From Semisulcospira habei (Eukaryota; Mollusca; Gastropoda; Semisulcospiridae): a stretch of 64,000 nt of DNA. The DNA lies in contig BTPG01000004.1 in the NCBI GenBank assembly GCA_036245525.1, positions 160,460,230-160,524,229 of the forward strand, in the 5' to 3' direction. The translations under genes were made by a program, and so were the position numbers. The notes below the pieces were generated by a model. It was not told the origin of the DNA and did no database searches. It was given only the letters and a program-made list of their open reading frames with translations. Positions 9,666-19,961 of the stretch are shown here, in pieces (position 1 is the first letter of the stretch; each line of letters opens with the position of its first letter).

Positions 9666-12600
9666 ATGAAGGGGTCTGGTTGGCACGAAGGTCATGTACA
9701 TGAACTGCAACTAAAGCAGTCTAGGTATCATCCTATATTAGGTAAAGCATGGTTGCCACTGCCAACAGAAGTAGCAAACAAAAAGGCTGTCGTCAACATA
9801 CAGAACAATGACAACTATTGTTTCATGTGGTGTGTGCTTGCTAAATTACACTTTGTAAAATCAAAACCTGAACGTGTATCTAACTACACCAAATTTGTAA
9901 ATGAACTCAACTTCAGTGGCATTGAGTTCCCTGTTAAAATAGAGGACATAGATTTGTTTGAAAAACTAAATCCTGGTATATCTGTAAATGTGTATGTGTG
10001 GGATAATGAATCTGAGAACAAGTTACAGCCAATTAGAGTGTCCCCACTGGCACCAACCTATGGTCAGTCAGAAGATAAGCATGTTGACATGTTGCTAATC
10101 GGAGATGACAATAACTTTCACTACACAATTATCAGGAATATGTCACGTCTAATTCATGGACATACAACAAAACACAATGGGAAACAGGAAGTTTGTAAAA
10201 AATGCTTACAAAGATTCTCCTCTATTGCAGTGGCACACAAACATGTTTTACACTGCAGGTCACCTGATGATATACAGACTGTACTTAAGTACCCAGATCC
10301 TGGTAGTCAAGTGTATTTTAAGAACTATGGAAATCAGCAAAAGTTGCCGTTTGTAGTGTACGCAGATTTTGAATCATTAGTTGTTCCGTATGACGGTCCT
10401 GTTCCAGAATCATTACCAAAGACTATAAAACTCAGTGATCAAGTTGTGTGTTCTTTTGGATACATTCTTGTTAGGTCAGACGGTCTTCATTCAGAACCTG
10501 TTATCTACAGAGGTGAAAATGCAGCATGTCTGTTTTTAACAGAAATGAGACATCTGTATAGTCAGGTAGTACAGTATCTCACAACAAGTCAGATGCCTTT
10601 GGTGATGACAGAAGAAGACAAACTAAAATTTGATACAGTTGAGACGTGTTGGATTTGTGAACAACCCCTCCAGGGTGATAAAGTTCGTGACCACGATCAC
10701 ATAACTGGGCGTTACAGAGGCGCTGCACATAACAATTGCAACTTATTATTAAAAACAGATCCCAAGACATACAAACTGCCAATCTTTTTCCACAATCTCA
10801 AAGGGTATGATTCACACATTATCATGCAGGCTGTAGACGAGTCGTACAAAAACATAAGTTGTATTGCCCAGACAACTGAAAAATACTTGACTTTTAGGTT
10901 AGACAAATTAGCATTTTATGACTCCATGCAACATTTGTCTTTAGGTCTTGCTAGTCTGGCAGAAGGACTGACTGAGTATCCAATAACAAGTAAATATTTT
11001 GAGCCAGACTTGATTAAGAAAGGTGTCTATCCGTACGAGTACATTGATCATTGGATTGTGTTTGAGGAAACAAGACTGCCACCAAAAGAGAAATTTTATT
11101 CTACACTAACTGGAAAAGGTATTTCTGACTCTGAATATCAACATGCACTTGATGCGTGGGGTAAATTAGGGTGTCAGATGATTGGTGACTACCATGACCA
11201 GTACTTGAAAGCAGACGTATTTGAAAGTTATCGTGAAAAGGGTTTGTTACACTACAGACTTGACCCTGCTTGTTACATAACTAGTCCTGGCATGACATGG
11301 GATGCATTTTTGAAATCCAGTAAGATATCTATAGACCTGTTGTCTGATCGTACGATGGGTGAAATGGTGGAACGTGGATTGAGAGGAGGGATAAGTATTG
11401 CAGCGAACAATTATGCCAAGGCCAACAACAAATATCTAGATGACCTTGACTTTGACCCCTCAAGGTCAAGGTCATTCATTACCTATGTAGACGCTAACAA
11501 TTTGTATGGCTGGGCAATGTGTGAGTTATTGCCCTTGAAAAACTTTTGTCTGTATGATTTGTCACAGTATGATGTAACAGAGTCAGGGTTAACTAACAAT
11601 ATTATGAATCTTGACCGAAACGACGCGAAGGGTTGGATCTTTGAAGTCGACCTGGAGTACCCACACCATCTACATGATTACCATAATGATTATCCCTTAG
11701 CTGTTGAGAAAATGAGTATGACAGGAAAAAAAGAAGACACCAAACTTGTACCGAATCTGAATGACAAATTCAATTACGTTTGTCACTATCGATTGTTACA
11801 GTTTTACATCAGACATGGGTTAGTACTAAAGAAAGTTCACAGAGGAATTCAATTTGATCAGAGTGCTTTCATGAAAGATTACATAATGAAGAACACAACC
11901 CTTCGTGCCAGAGACGGCAACACTGCATTTGACAAAGACTTCTTTAAGCTTATGAACAATGCCTGTTTTGGCAAGACAATGGAAAATCCTCATCACAGAA
12001 AAGATGTGAGACTGGTCACAACTGAATTGGGTGCAATTAAACTTACAGGTAAGCCACAGTATACAGGGTATAAAGAGTTTCATTCATCATTGTATGCTGT
12101 GTCACTCAAAAAAAAAAAGATTGTCAAACTGGACAAGCCAGTATTCATTGGTATGGCAATTCTTGAGTTGTCAAAATTATTGATGCTTGAATTTTATTAT
12201 GATTACTTCAAACCAAAGTATCCTGAGTGTCGATTGTTATACACTGACACTGACTCTATGATCATTGATGTGTGTACTGAAGACTTTTATGAAGACATGA
12301 AAACAGAGTTACACATGTATGACACATCTGATTATCCTAAAGACCATCCACTGTTCAGCACACAAAACAAGAAAGTGCCTGGTAAGTTTAAGGATGAACT
12401 GAATGGTGTGCCAATAGTTGAGTACGTTGGACTGAGATCAAAAATGTATTCTATACTGCACCAAAAGGGTAGTCAGTCCAAAGCCAAAGGAATTAAAAAA
12501 ACAGCAATAAAAAATAAAGACATTCGACATGAACATTACAAGCAAGTGTTAGACGGTGCATTAATGCCTGATTATCCAAACAAGTCACTGAGATCAAATA

Positions 12601-12806
12601 AACATAATCTTGAAATGATCCAAACACACAAAAAGTCACTGGCAGTTGGAGACACGAAACGAGTGTTTCACAGTAAGGAAAAGGCTTATGCTCCCGGACA
12701 TTACAGGCTCAAGTTATCTGAAGACATAGCCGATGAACTGGTTGATGAATTAATTGACGACTTAGTTACTGAAATGAGTAACAGTGTCTGGGGGAATAAT
12801 CTGTAA
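9666..12806 (+). CDS. polB: Polinton-type DNA polymerase B (main part)
   Basis: Polinton/adintovirus PolB copies the element using a terminal protein as primer. This 1046-codon open frame covers the exonuclease and polymerase domains. Visible motifs are Exo I DFES (~233), a Cys/His insert from CWIC (~328) through RDHDHITG to HNNCNL (~355), Exo II HNLKGYDSH (~376), motif A DANNLYG (~609), motif B NNACFGK (~764), motif C YTDTDS (859-864, both aspartates kept) and the thumb-side 'VGLRSKMYS'. All catalytic acidic residues appear present. Its true start lies upstream at 9350 in another frame (see the fragment there), so the first Met at 9666 is not the native start. Its 3' end overlaps the convergent integrase gene by about 45 bases. 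Confidence 0.95.
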   Translation: MKGSGWHEGHVHELQLKQSRYHPILGKAWLPLPTEVANKKAVVNIQNNDNYCFMWCVLAKLHFVKSKPERVSNYTKFVNELNFSGIEFPVKIEDIDLFEKLNPGISVNVYVWDNESENKLQPIRVSPLAPTYGQSEDKHVDMLLIGDDNNFHYTIIRNMSRLIHGHTTKHNGKQEVCKKCLQRFSSIAVAHKHVLHCRSPDDIQTVLKYPDPGSQVYFKNYGNQQKLPFVVYADFESLVVPYDGPVPESLPKTIKLSDQVVCSFGYILVRSDGLHSEPVIYRGENAACLFLTEMRHLYSQVVQYLTTSQMPLVMTEEDKLKFDTVETCWICEQPLQGDKVRDHDHITGRYRGAAHNNCNLLLKTDPKTYKLPIFFHNLKGYDSHIIMQAVDESYKNISCIAQTTEKYLTFRLDKLAFYDSMQHLSLGLASLAEGLTEYPITSKYFEPDLIKKGVYPYEYIDHWIVFEETRLPPKEKFYSTLTGKGISDSEYQHALDAWGKLGCQMIGDYHDQYLKADVFESYREKGLLHYRLDPACYITSPGMTWDAFLKSSKISIDLLSDRTMGEMVERGLRGGISIAANNYAKANNKYLDDLDFDPSRSRSFITYVDANNLYGWAMCELLPLKNFCLYDLSQYDVTESGLTNNIMNLDRNDAKGWIFEVDLEYPHHLHDYHNDYPLAVEKMSMTGKKEDTKLVPNLNDKFNYVCHYRLLQFYIRHGLVLKKVHRGIQFDQSAFMKDYIMKNTTLRARDGNTAFDKDFFKLMNNACFGKTMENPHHRKDVRLVTTELGAIKLTGKPQYTGYKEFHSSLYAVSLKKKKIVKLDKPVFIGMAILELSKLLMLEFYYDYFKPKYPECRLLYTDTDSMIIDVCTEDFYEDMKTELHMYDTSDYPKDHPLFSTQNKKVPGKFKDELNGVPIVEYVGLRSKMYSILHQKGSQSKAKGIKKTAIKNKDIRHEHYKQVLDGALMPDYPNKSLRSNKHNLEMIQTHKKSLAVGDTKRVFHSKEKAYAPGHYRLKLSEDIADELVDELIDDLVTEMSNSVWGNNL

Positions 12807-14136
12807 TTCTTCTCTGACAAATGCCCTCTGGGGTGCAGGCTCATACAGGTAATATATTGTTGCGTCTGGACCGGGAATTATTTTTTTTATATTGTGTACA
12901 GATGTTGACCAGATGGGGTCTGTTGCCCTGCGTCTGTCGTCGTTCTCAGCCTCCCCTGGTTGATATAGATATCTCACCTGTTTAGTAAATAAACTTGTGT
13001 CTGGTGCTGGGGTTGGGGTTGGGGTTGGTCCTGTTTTTGGCTCTGTAATTGTTTTCATCCCCACCCTGGTCTGCCCTGGGGGACTTGGGTGGGGTTAGGT
13101 ATTTTTTAGTTCCCAGGGTCACCCTGGTCAGCCCCACAGGGTGGGTTTTTCTCTCTATTCTGGGGCATGTGTTTCTGTCTACCCGAGGTCCATTCATCTG
13201 TATTTGCCTTTTTAAAACTCTCCCTACTGTCTGCACTGCCTGTAGCTCTTGATGTTGGATGTGTGTTGCTAAATGGTCTTAGCTTTATTTATGCCCCATG
13301 TTGTAGGTTTATTTAATGTATTTGACCGGCTGGCGACATACATTCAATTTTCTGTTTAGTTTTTTTTTTTTTTCACAAGCAGTGCAGGCACGTCCTGAGA
13401 AAGCCTTGTTGCTGTCGGGACGTTAAGCAATGTACAATCATGTAATTGTTTTCAATTTAATAGCATCAGCAGGCTTAGGGTGTCCTTCATTGTTCATTGC
13501 TTTTATCACATGTGGTAATCTCTTAACCCACTCAGTGTTACGGGTGTCATGCATGAGTTCCTTAGAATACTGGTAACTGAAAAGTCTCTCTGACAACTGT
13601 TTGTTAAAGTTCTCTACAATTGCCTGTGATCTGTGCACACCTGGAATACCGCGTCTGACCAGTACGCCATGCTTCGCAAATAACTGATTAACTGCACCTT
13701 TGAATTCAGATCCGTCATCAACCTGCACTAGTCTGGGGTATCTTAAAGGGCCTCGACTATATATTTTTGATAAAGCAGTAGCAACTGTACTGGCTGTTTT
13801 GTCAGATATGGGTTCAGCGTCTTTATACCTTGAAGCAGTGTCTGCAACAGTCAGTGCATACTTGTATCGTTTCTTTCTTATTGTATCATGTGGTAAGAAC
13901 AGGAGGTCCATTTGGTGTGTGTCATTTGGGGTAGTGTTCTCAAAATGAGGCCTTGTTATCTTTCTTGGAGCAGGGAGATATATCTGCCAAATTGCCTGTC
14001 TCTGTAACCATTGCTTGACTTGATTGAGTGTTATATCTCCGCTCACAGCGGCATGTAATTTTTCAATAGCTGTTGCTCCTTTCCAATAGCCTGATGGTGA
14101 GTAATATATTTTTGATAGTTTATTTTCGGCTGCCAT
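12762..14136 (-). pseudogene. int: Retroviral-type integrase, interrupted by a SINE
   Basis: The integrase inserts the linear viral genome into host DNA. From ATG at 14136 the N-terminal part runs to about 13455. It contains the DDE catalytic core: 'QMDLLFLP' (D77), 'VDDGSEF' (D140/D141) and 'VENFNKQL' (E175), the last two about 34 residues apart as in D,D(35)E enzymes. A SINE (13058-13440) then breaks the frame. The C-terminal part at 12762-13057 has 'WSTSVHNIKKI' and 'AFVREELQ', the chromodomain-like tail seen in Polinton integrases. TGTAATTGTTTTCA is duplicated on both sides of the SINE. The start overlaps the end of the upstream 144-aa gene by 17 bases. Confidence 0.9.
13058..13440 (+). 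mobile_element. SINE copy 4, in the integrase gene
   Basis: Full-length copy with the 'CCCGAGGTCC' variant. The target duplication TGTAATTGTTTTCA is at 13044-13057 and 13441-13454. It lies antisense to the integrase it disrupts. Confidence 0.85.
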
Positions 14137-14554
14137 TTTTTCTAGCAATGAAAACTCCTGTAAAATAAACAAATGTCATTCCCACTAGAACAAAGATTAT
14201 CTCCCCGTTTCTTTGTTGTGTGCTTGGTTTGTAATAGTCACTTAGTTTTGGTTTCGGGATAGACATGTCTTCACCTGTGACAAGAAAATATTCCCTGATT
14301 GCTTCGTCTGTATTTGAAAATGTATGCTGTGCGTGACCTTCTAGCCTCAATTTTTCATTGATGAAATCAAGTTTCTCAATTCTATTCTTTTCATATTCCT
14401 GCTGGGCTTGTGCTAATTTTTCTGACGCCTCATTGTGTCGTCTCATCTCCAGAGCAGATTCTTCTCTACCCATTTTTGAAAAGAGATAATTAGAGCCACT
14501 AAATGCCAGAGCATTAACCATAGCACCTCCTATCATAATAGCTATCGTCGCCAT
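14120..14554 (-). CDS. Small two-helix membrane protein conserved in Polintons (144 aa)
   Basis: An intact frame. A hydrophobic N-terminus (MATIAIMIGGAMVNALAF) is followed by 'SGSNYLFSKMG', a charged coiled-coil-prone middle (residues ~30-75), 'YYKPSTQQ', and a second hydrophobic segment 'IIFVLVGMTFVYFTGVF' near the C-terminus with a basic tail. I recognise this layout as a recurring accessory protein of invertebrate adintoviruses/Polintons; its function is unknown. The start is ATG, with AATAAAAATATT just upstream. It follows the 76-aa gene by 11 bases and overlaps the integrase start by 17. The membrane segments suggest a virion-membrane or host-membrane role. Confidence 0.75.
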   Translation of the reverse strand: MATIAIMIGGAMVNALAFSGSNYLFSKMGREESALEMRRHNEASEKLAQAQQEYEKNRIEKLDFINEKLRLEGHAQHTFSNTDEAIREYFLVTGEDMSIPKPKLSDYYKPSTQQRNGEIIFVLVGMTFVYFTGVFIARKNGSRK

Positions 14555-14565
14555 AATATTTTTAT

Positions 14566-14796
14566 TTACATAGAAACATTTTCGGGAATAATTCCTTGCT
14601 TGACAAGAAAATCTTTTGTCGCAATCGACGCTGTGACAACTACAATTAGCTTAGCGCTGTCTTCAAAATCGAGTCTACTGAGGTCTGCTGATTTCATTTT
14701 GAGTAGACTTTTCCCCAGCATAGAATAAGCTACTGCTAATCCACTGATTACGGCAGAGTGATATACAAGGTTCATTAAATTTTTTGAGTCGTTCAT
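14566..14796 (-). CDS. Small conserved Polinton membrane protein (76 aa)
   Basis: An intact 76-codon frame. It has a hydrophobic helix 'VISGLAVAYSMLGKSLLKM' near the N-terminus, a second weaker hydrophobic stretch 'KLIVVVTASIATKDFL', and the ending 'KQGIIPENVSM'. The 'VYHSA...GLAV.Y.MLGK' and 'KQGIIPE' phrases resemble a short protein often seen next to the 144-aa membrane protein in invertebrate Polintons. The function is unknown. It lies in a tight minus-strand cluster with its neighbours. Confidence 0.7.
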   Translation of the reverse strand: MNDSKNLMNLVYHSAVISGLAVAYSMLGKSLLKMKSADLSRLDFEDSAKLIVVVTASIATKDFLVKQGIIPENVSM

Positions 14797-14832
14797 TTTC
14801 TAATACAAGAAAAATTAAAATAATATTTTTAT

Positions 14833-15295
14833 TTACTGCATATAAAATGGGTCAACGGCTTTGGGTGTTACTGGTAATGTGGCGACTTCTGGTTTTGTTT
14901 TTGGAGTGTCTGATATTTTGGTCACTGTACGAGTCTGTGGTTTGTATTTTTTGTATAATTGATACCCTACGTAACCAAATCCGACAACAAATCCGGCAAC
15001 TATATATTTTGTTGTTTCAGGGTCAGGGTCAGGGCGGGGGTCAGGCTTAGTTGTTTGTCTCTCACTTTGATGAAGGTGTGACGGTACTGACACAGGTCCT
15101 GACGATCCTGACGGTGGATCAGTTACATGAGTCTTTTCTGTTTGTGCCTTAAGCTGTAATTTTTTTTTGCCTATTATATTCAGCTAATCTTTTTCCAGCC
15201 TCAACCCTGCCTGGACTTTTAGTCTTCGTCACAGTTTGAACCTGTGTCAAAACAGGGCCGGGGTTCAGTTGTGGAGTCGTCTGGGTTTCATCCAT
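14833..15295 (-). pseudogene. PGRVEAG-type basic protein with one membrane helix, frame-shifted
   Basis: From ATG at 15295 the first frame contains 'KSPGRVEAGKRLAEYNR', a hallmark of a small basic protein common in Polintons. The frame is lost at a run of about nine A residues (near 15165-15174) and stops soon after. The second part resumes in another frame and contains the transmembrane helix 'YIVAGFVVGFGYVGYQLY' and a Pro/Lys-rich tail. A homopolymer slip is the likely cause. The start codon overlaps the stop of the upstream 154-aa gene within ATGGATGA. The function is unknown. Confidence 0.75.
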
Positions 15296-15752
15296 TTTCT
15301 TCTGCAGTAAAATTTATTTTGGAAAAATCAATATGACTCCCGGTAACAAGCAATGTTACGACAGGTGCAAGGTAATTTCCAAACTTGTAAAACATGACAC
15401 ATGCTAATTTGCCAATTGAACTTGAAACAATAGGATTGCTTTCAAGGTCATGTGAAAGACTGTCACTATCCACAGGTAGAAAGTGACTCACTGCTTTTGT
15501 GTATAGACAAACAAGAGATCGACTTAAATCACGAGTCATTAGTGAAGCGATGTGGTTTTCATATTTTGAATGAAGCTTGATTAGTTCGTCAGCCGTAAGA
15601 GATTCAATATCCTCTGTCATGTATTGTTTCCCGAGATAAGTCTTTGACTTGCCTGAGACAATCACAGACAAAAGCCGCTGTTTTTTGGAGTCCAAGTCTT
15701 TGTTCTCTACAGCATTGATATCATTCAATAGAAGGATTTCATCAGGGTTCAT
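15288..15752 (-). CDS. Conserved Polinton protein of unknown function (154 aa)
   Basis: An intact frame beginning MNPDEILLLNDINAVENK. Its phrases 'SGKSKTYLGK', 'LHSKYENH', 'MTRDLSRSLV' and 'MFYKFGNYLAPVVTLLVTGSHI' match a protein I associate with invertebrate Polinton/adintovirus clusters. It is mostly helical with a hydrophobic C-terminal stretch. It lies between the packaging ATPase and the PGRVEAG gene, on the same strand. Its last 8 bases overlap the next gene's start, which suggests translational or transcriptional coupling. No enzymatic motif is visible. Confidence 0.75.
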   Translation of the reverse strand: MNPDEILLLNDINAVENKDLDSKKQRLLSVIVSGKSKTYLGKQYMTEDIESLTADELIKLHSKYENHIASLMTRDLSRSLVCLYTKAVSHFLPVDSDSLSHDLESNPIVSSSIGKLACVMFYKFGNYLAPVVTLLVTGSHIDFSKINFTAEENG

Positions 15753-15838
15753 TTATATTGTTATTTTAAAAAACAAAACAAAAAACAAAAATTAATTTAC
15801 TAACTCATACCCTGTGGGCTGATCTGTCTTTAAAATGA

Positions 15839-16221
15839 CCCCCACCCGGGTCTGCCCTGGGGGACTTGGGTGGGGTTAGGTATTTTTTAGTTCCCAGGGT
15901 CACCCTGGTCAGCCCCACAGGGTGGGTTTTTCTCTCTATTCTGGGGCATGTGTTTCTGTCTACCCTTTGTCCATTCACCTGTATTTGCCTTTTTAAAACT
16001 CTCCCTACTGTCTGCACTGCCTGTAGCTCTTGATATTGGATGTGTGTTGCTAAATGGTCTTAGCTTTATTTAGCCCCTTGTGTTAGGTTTATTTAACGTA
16101 TTTGACCGGCTGGCGACATACATTCAATGTTCTGTTTATTTTTTTTTTTCACAAGCAGTGCAGGCACGTCCTGAGAAAGCCTTGTTGCTGTCGGGACGTT
16201 AAGCAATGTACAATCAATCAA
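15839..16221 (+). mobile_element. SINE copy 5, in the ATPase gene
   Basis: Full-length copy with the 'CCCTTTGTCC' variant. The duplication CTTTAAAATGA is at 15828-15838 and 16222-16232. Confidence 0.85.
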
Positions 16222-16488
16222 CTTTAAAATGAGCTTTAGATGCTTAGTTGATTTCAGTTTATTTTTTACATCATCACGTTCATGCTTATTTGGGATGACA
16301 TCGTTTTCTCTGAGACAGTCTTCAAAGCTGTCACGATCCTTACAGTAAAACAAACAGATAAACTTTAACTGTTCTCGAAAATCTTTTAGTACAGCATTAT
16401 ATTTTTGAGTGAGAATCCATACACTAACATTTGCGTGTCTGCCACTGAAGGCAAGTTCTGCTAGAGTGTTTCTCTTCTTGACAATGTC

Positions 16489-16885
16489 ACCCCCACCCGG
16501 GTCTGCCCTGGGGGACTTGGGTGGGGTTAGGTATTTTTTAGTTCCCAGGGTCACCCTGGTCAGCCCCACAGGGTGGGTTTTTCTCTCTATTCTGGGGCAT
16601 GTGTTTCTGTCTACCCTTTGCCCATTCACCTGTATTTGCCTTTTTAAAACTCTCCTTACTGTCTGCACTGCCTGTAGCTCTTGATATTGGATGTGTGTTG
16701 CTAAATGGTCTTAGCTTTATTTAGTCCCTATGTGTTAGGTTTATTTAATGTATTTGACCGGCTGGCGACATACATTCAATGTTCTGTTTAGTTGGTTTTT
16801 TTTTCACAAGCAGTGCAGGCACGTCCTGAGAAGGCCTTGTTGCTGTCGGGACGCTAAGCAATGTACAATCAATCAATCAATCAAT
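16489..16885 (+). mobile_element. SINE copy 6, in the ATPase gene
   Basis: Full-length copy with a five-unit (AATC) tail. The duplication CTTGACAATGTC is at 16477-16488 and 16886-16897. It is the second insertion in the same gene. Confidence 0.85.
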
Positions 16886-17225
16886 CTTGACAATGTCTTT
16901 CTCTGCTGAACAGTCATCAACAATAAACAAGGTTGGCTGTCCTTCAAATTGCTTGTAAAAATATTGTAGGTAGTCATTCAGTTTTTTCTCAGGGTCAACT
17001 AAGTATATGTTGTTGTCAGTCCAAATAAATAAACGGTTGTGATAAGCTTTGTTGTGTTTGATTGTAGGACAAAATATTACAATGTTTTCAAAGTGGTGTA
17101 TGTATCTTGTTTGTAATAGGTTAAGAACAAATTCAGTTTTCCCACACCCTGTGGCACCAACAAATAAGCCACAGTGTGGATCAAGGGTCATTAAGCTCCG
17201 GTTCATTTTAATACACAATATAATT

Positions 17226-18916
17226 TTAATATATGTGTCCACTTAGTCTGCTTTCTGCAATATTGAGTTGTGCATCATATATCAGGTACAAATATATGTT
17301 TATGGCTGCAGCAGTTTCAACCTTCTTTTGTATCTGAATTGTTATTCCATCACTACCATTCTCGACAGTTCGTCCTGACCCATGAAGATAATCATCATCT
17401 GTACTACGAAGGTCTAGCCACAGTGCATACTTGTTTGTAAGGTATTGTCCGATCCTAACATCATACAGATGTAGATCTTTGCACGCAATGTTTGCGGGAT
17501 TATCTCTAATCCTTCCACCCGCAAAATACTTTGTGATCTCATCATAGTGTTGATAAGGTAACATTCCAGACGCATACACTTGATTAGGACGGCCTTCAAT
17601 TGTACAGGACAAATGTGTAATCTTTGGATTGTAGAATATTTCTGAATCCCGTTTATATGGATCTGCTGGTTCAACAAACAACATAAGAATACCTTTCAGT
17701 GACCTGGCTGGTGTGTTCAAGTTTATGTTCCACATTGAGTCGCTCTTGTCTTTGGGTATTAAACTATGTCTAATTACCCTGTCATAATAAATTGGCAGTC
17801 TTAACTGATACTGATTTTGAATGAGTCTGGCTAGATCAGTGTGTGTGACAATTTCATATTCCAAGGAAATGTTAGAGATCTTGTATGTTGCATCTGTGGC
17901 AGATGATTTAATAACTTTGGAGTAGTCATTGAAGGTTAGTTCAAAGCTCAGACGGTCATTCAGTGCCCCTTGATAATAAGGCAGATGAGCTGTGAGGATT
18001 TCAAACTCAAGTGGAATGTAAAATCTAGTTCCATATGTTTCAGCTATAATAACTTCCTTTGGTACCCCAGTAGTTGTTTTGTCTCCGGCATTAATTCGAA
18101 GTTTACCAACATTATCTGGCTGTATGCCTTGATAAATACGATCTTCTCGTTCTTCTCTTGTGAGCCAAAGGTCTTTGTAACAGTAGAACACATCTGAGTC
18201 GTCAAGACTAAACACTCCCTGCCCTTCAAGTTTTACTTTAATAGTTTTAACAATTGCTCTGCCAAGATTGTCAACCAGTGTTCTGTTTACATCTGCGTCT
18301 GATGATAGTTCAATATTAAATGCTAGGCGTGCAGTGCCAGGAACAATAACGTCACTTGGACCTAGGTTTGGAAATTTGACTGTAAGTGTTTGGTTCTGGT
18401 CTATGGTCTATGGTACTTGGATTGTTTGTCCCCACCCGGGTCTGCCCTGGGGGACTTGGGTGGGGTTAGGTACTTTTTAGTTCCCAGGGTCACCCTGGTC
18501 AGCCCCACAGGGTGAGTTTTTCTCTCTATTCTGGGGCATGTGTTTCTGTCTACCCGAGGTCCATTCACCTGTATTTGCCTTTTTAAAACTCTCCCTACTG
18601 TCTGCACTGCCTGTAGCTCTTGATATTGGATGTGTGTTGCTAAATGGTCTTAGCTTTATTTAGGCCCCATGTGTTAGGTTTATTTAATGTATTGGACCGG
18701 CTGGCGACATACATTCAATGTTCTGTTTAGTTTTTTTTTTCACAAGCAGTGCAGGCACGTCCTGAGAAAGCCTTGTTGCTGTCGGGACGTTAAGCAATGT
18801 ACAATCAATCATTATGGATTGTTTGTGATGACGATTGATTGTCTTATGCCCTTAACACCCAGAGGCTCACGTAGTTTTCTGTATGGGTCTAACTTTGATC
18901 CGTAAGACTGTGTCAT
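17226..18916 (-). pseudogene. Major capsid protein (double jelly roll), interrupted
   Basis: This is the hexon-like shell protein of the virion. The gene starts with ATG at 18916 (context AATAAAAATGAC, 'MTQSYGSKLDPYRKLREP'). A SINE at 18430-18814 splits it after about 34 codons. A 7-bp tandem duplication (ggtctat, 18399-18412) then shifts the frame, and the long remaining part runs to 17226. Diagnostic phrases are 'NRTLVDNLGRAIV', 'DVFYCYKDLWLT' and 'IPLEFEI.TAHLPYYQGALND', matching the N-terminal half of Polinton/adintovirus capsid proteins, with a C-terminal 'INIYLYLIYDAQLNI'. It is divergently transcribed from the gene at 18957 and sits 19 bases upstream of the ATPase start. Confidence 0.88.
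18430..18814 (+). mobile_element. SINE copy 7, in the major capsid gene
   Basis: Full-length copy with the 'CCCGAGGTCC' variant. The duplication TGGATTGTTTGT is at 18418-18429 and 18815-18826. Confidence 0.85.
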
Positions 18917-18956
18917 TTTTATTATGCTCAATAAAAAATAATAAATTAATAAAACA
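18917..18956. promoter_or_regulatory. Divergent viral promoter region
   Basis: Only 40 bp separate the start codons of the major capsid gene (minus) and the membrane protein gene (plus). The gap is almost entirely A/T with AATAAAA-type words facing both start codons (AATAAAAATG on the minus side, TTAATAAAACAATG on the plus side). A shared late promoter is inferred. Confidence 0.5.
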
Positions 18957-19961
18957 ATGGCCGCAGGAGGATTTAATCATGAAGATTTTGAAATGGATGA
19001 CATGAATGTCTCAGATACCAGTATCACAGATATGACTGGAATGGTAACTAGTAGTAGTAGTATGCATCATGAACTGTTAAAAGACAAAGTAAACTCATTT
19101 TATGACAGTGTTGGAGCACGCCCAGATGTAATAGATCCTAATCAATTTGAATATGATAAAGGGCACTTATTTGTAAATACAGAGGGAAAATATATCTAAC
19201 ACATAAAAATAATCCTTCTAAGTTTAGGGCTTTAAGTACAATTAAAGGTGAAGTCGGTGGTAACTCTGGGTTGGCAAGGTATCTTGGAATTGGAGGGTCT
19301 CCTGTCATGCCAAGACTGGCTAGTGTTCTTCACAACACGCAAACAAAGTTGCCAACAGGGCAAGAGATTGAAATGGCACCAGTAACAAGCCTACCAGAAA
19401 TAGCAAACACAGTGATACAAGAAACCTCATTTACTGAAGGACAAATAAATGACGCTATGAAAACAATAGACGACCCACCTTTGTCAATGAGAGAGATTAT
19501 GGGCTTGGATAAATCATTGCAGACGATAAGAGGTGAGATGGTAAACAATGTTGCCAAACTAGGTGAGCTTGATAAACACATAGAACGTGAAAAAGAGAAA
19601 CTGGCTACAGCAGACAATGGAAATCTTGACACAGAAATGAAAGAAAGAATACAACACAGATTAAATGATTTGCAGATAGAAAGATCAGGACGGTTAGAAA
19701 CAATTAGTATTGGGAGACAAAAACTTAAAACCCAAGTTAACAGGATTAGAGAAACTATTCAGAAAATACTTCACGAAGACACTACTTTGGCTGAGAGACT
19801 TAAAACACTTTTCAGAGAACAGGGTATCACTATTGCCAGTTTAATTACTGCTCTTGGATTTATTATCAGTACTGTTGTGTTGGCTGTCTCTGGGGGTGGC
19901 AGTGGTAGTAGTCCAACCCCGGCACCGCCAGGTCCTCCGGCACCACCAACAGACCCAAAAG

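Larger units (their letters stand above)
15792..17206 (-). pseudogene. DNA-packaging ATPase (FtsK/HerA type), broken by two SINEs
   Basis: This protein powers DNA entry into capsids. Part 1 (17206-16898) has Walker A GATGCGKT (17-24) and Walker B 'LFIVDDCS' (~93-100). Part 2 (16488-16222) has 'HANVSVWILTQKYNAVLKD', the sensor-like region following Walker B in these ATPases. Part 3 is the short tail ending at the stop 15792-15794. SINEs at 16489-16885 and 15839-16221 separate the parts, each with a clear duplication. Without them the gene would be about 205 codons, the usual size. The start is ATG at 17206, where 'TTAAAATGAAC' matches the viral start context; a longer frame would rely on GTG inside the capsid gene. 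Confidence 0.9.

Noticed and set aside
16877..17242. Longer ATPase start upstream of 17206
   Set aside because: It would use a GTG codon inside the capsid gene; ATG at 17206 has the viral start context.
17226..18215. Major capsid frame starting at 18215 as the native start
   Set aside because: The codon is GTG, and family-like sequence (NRTLVDNLGRA) continues upstream in the same frame.
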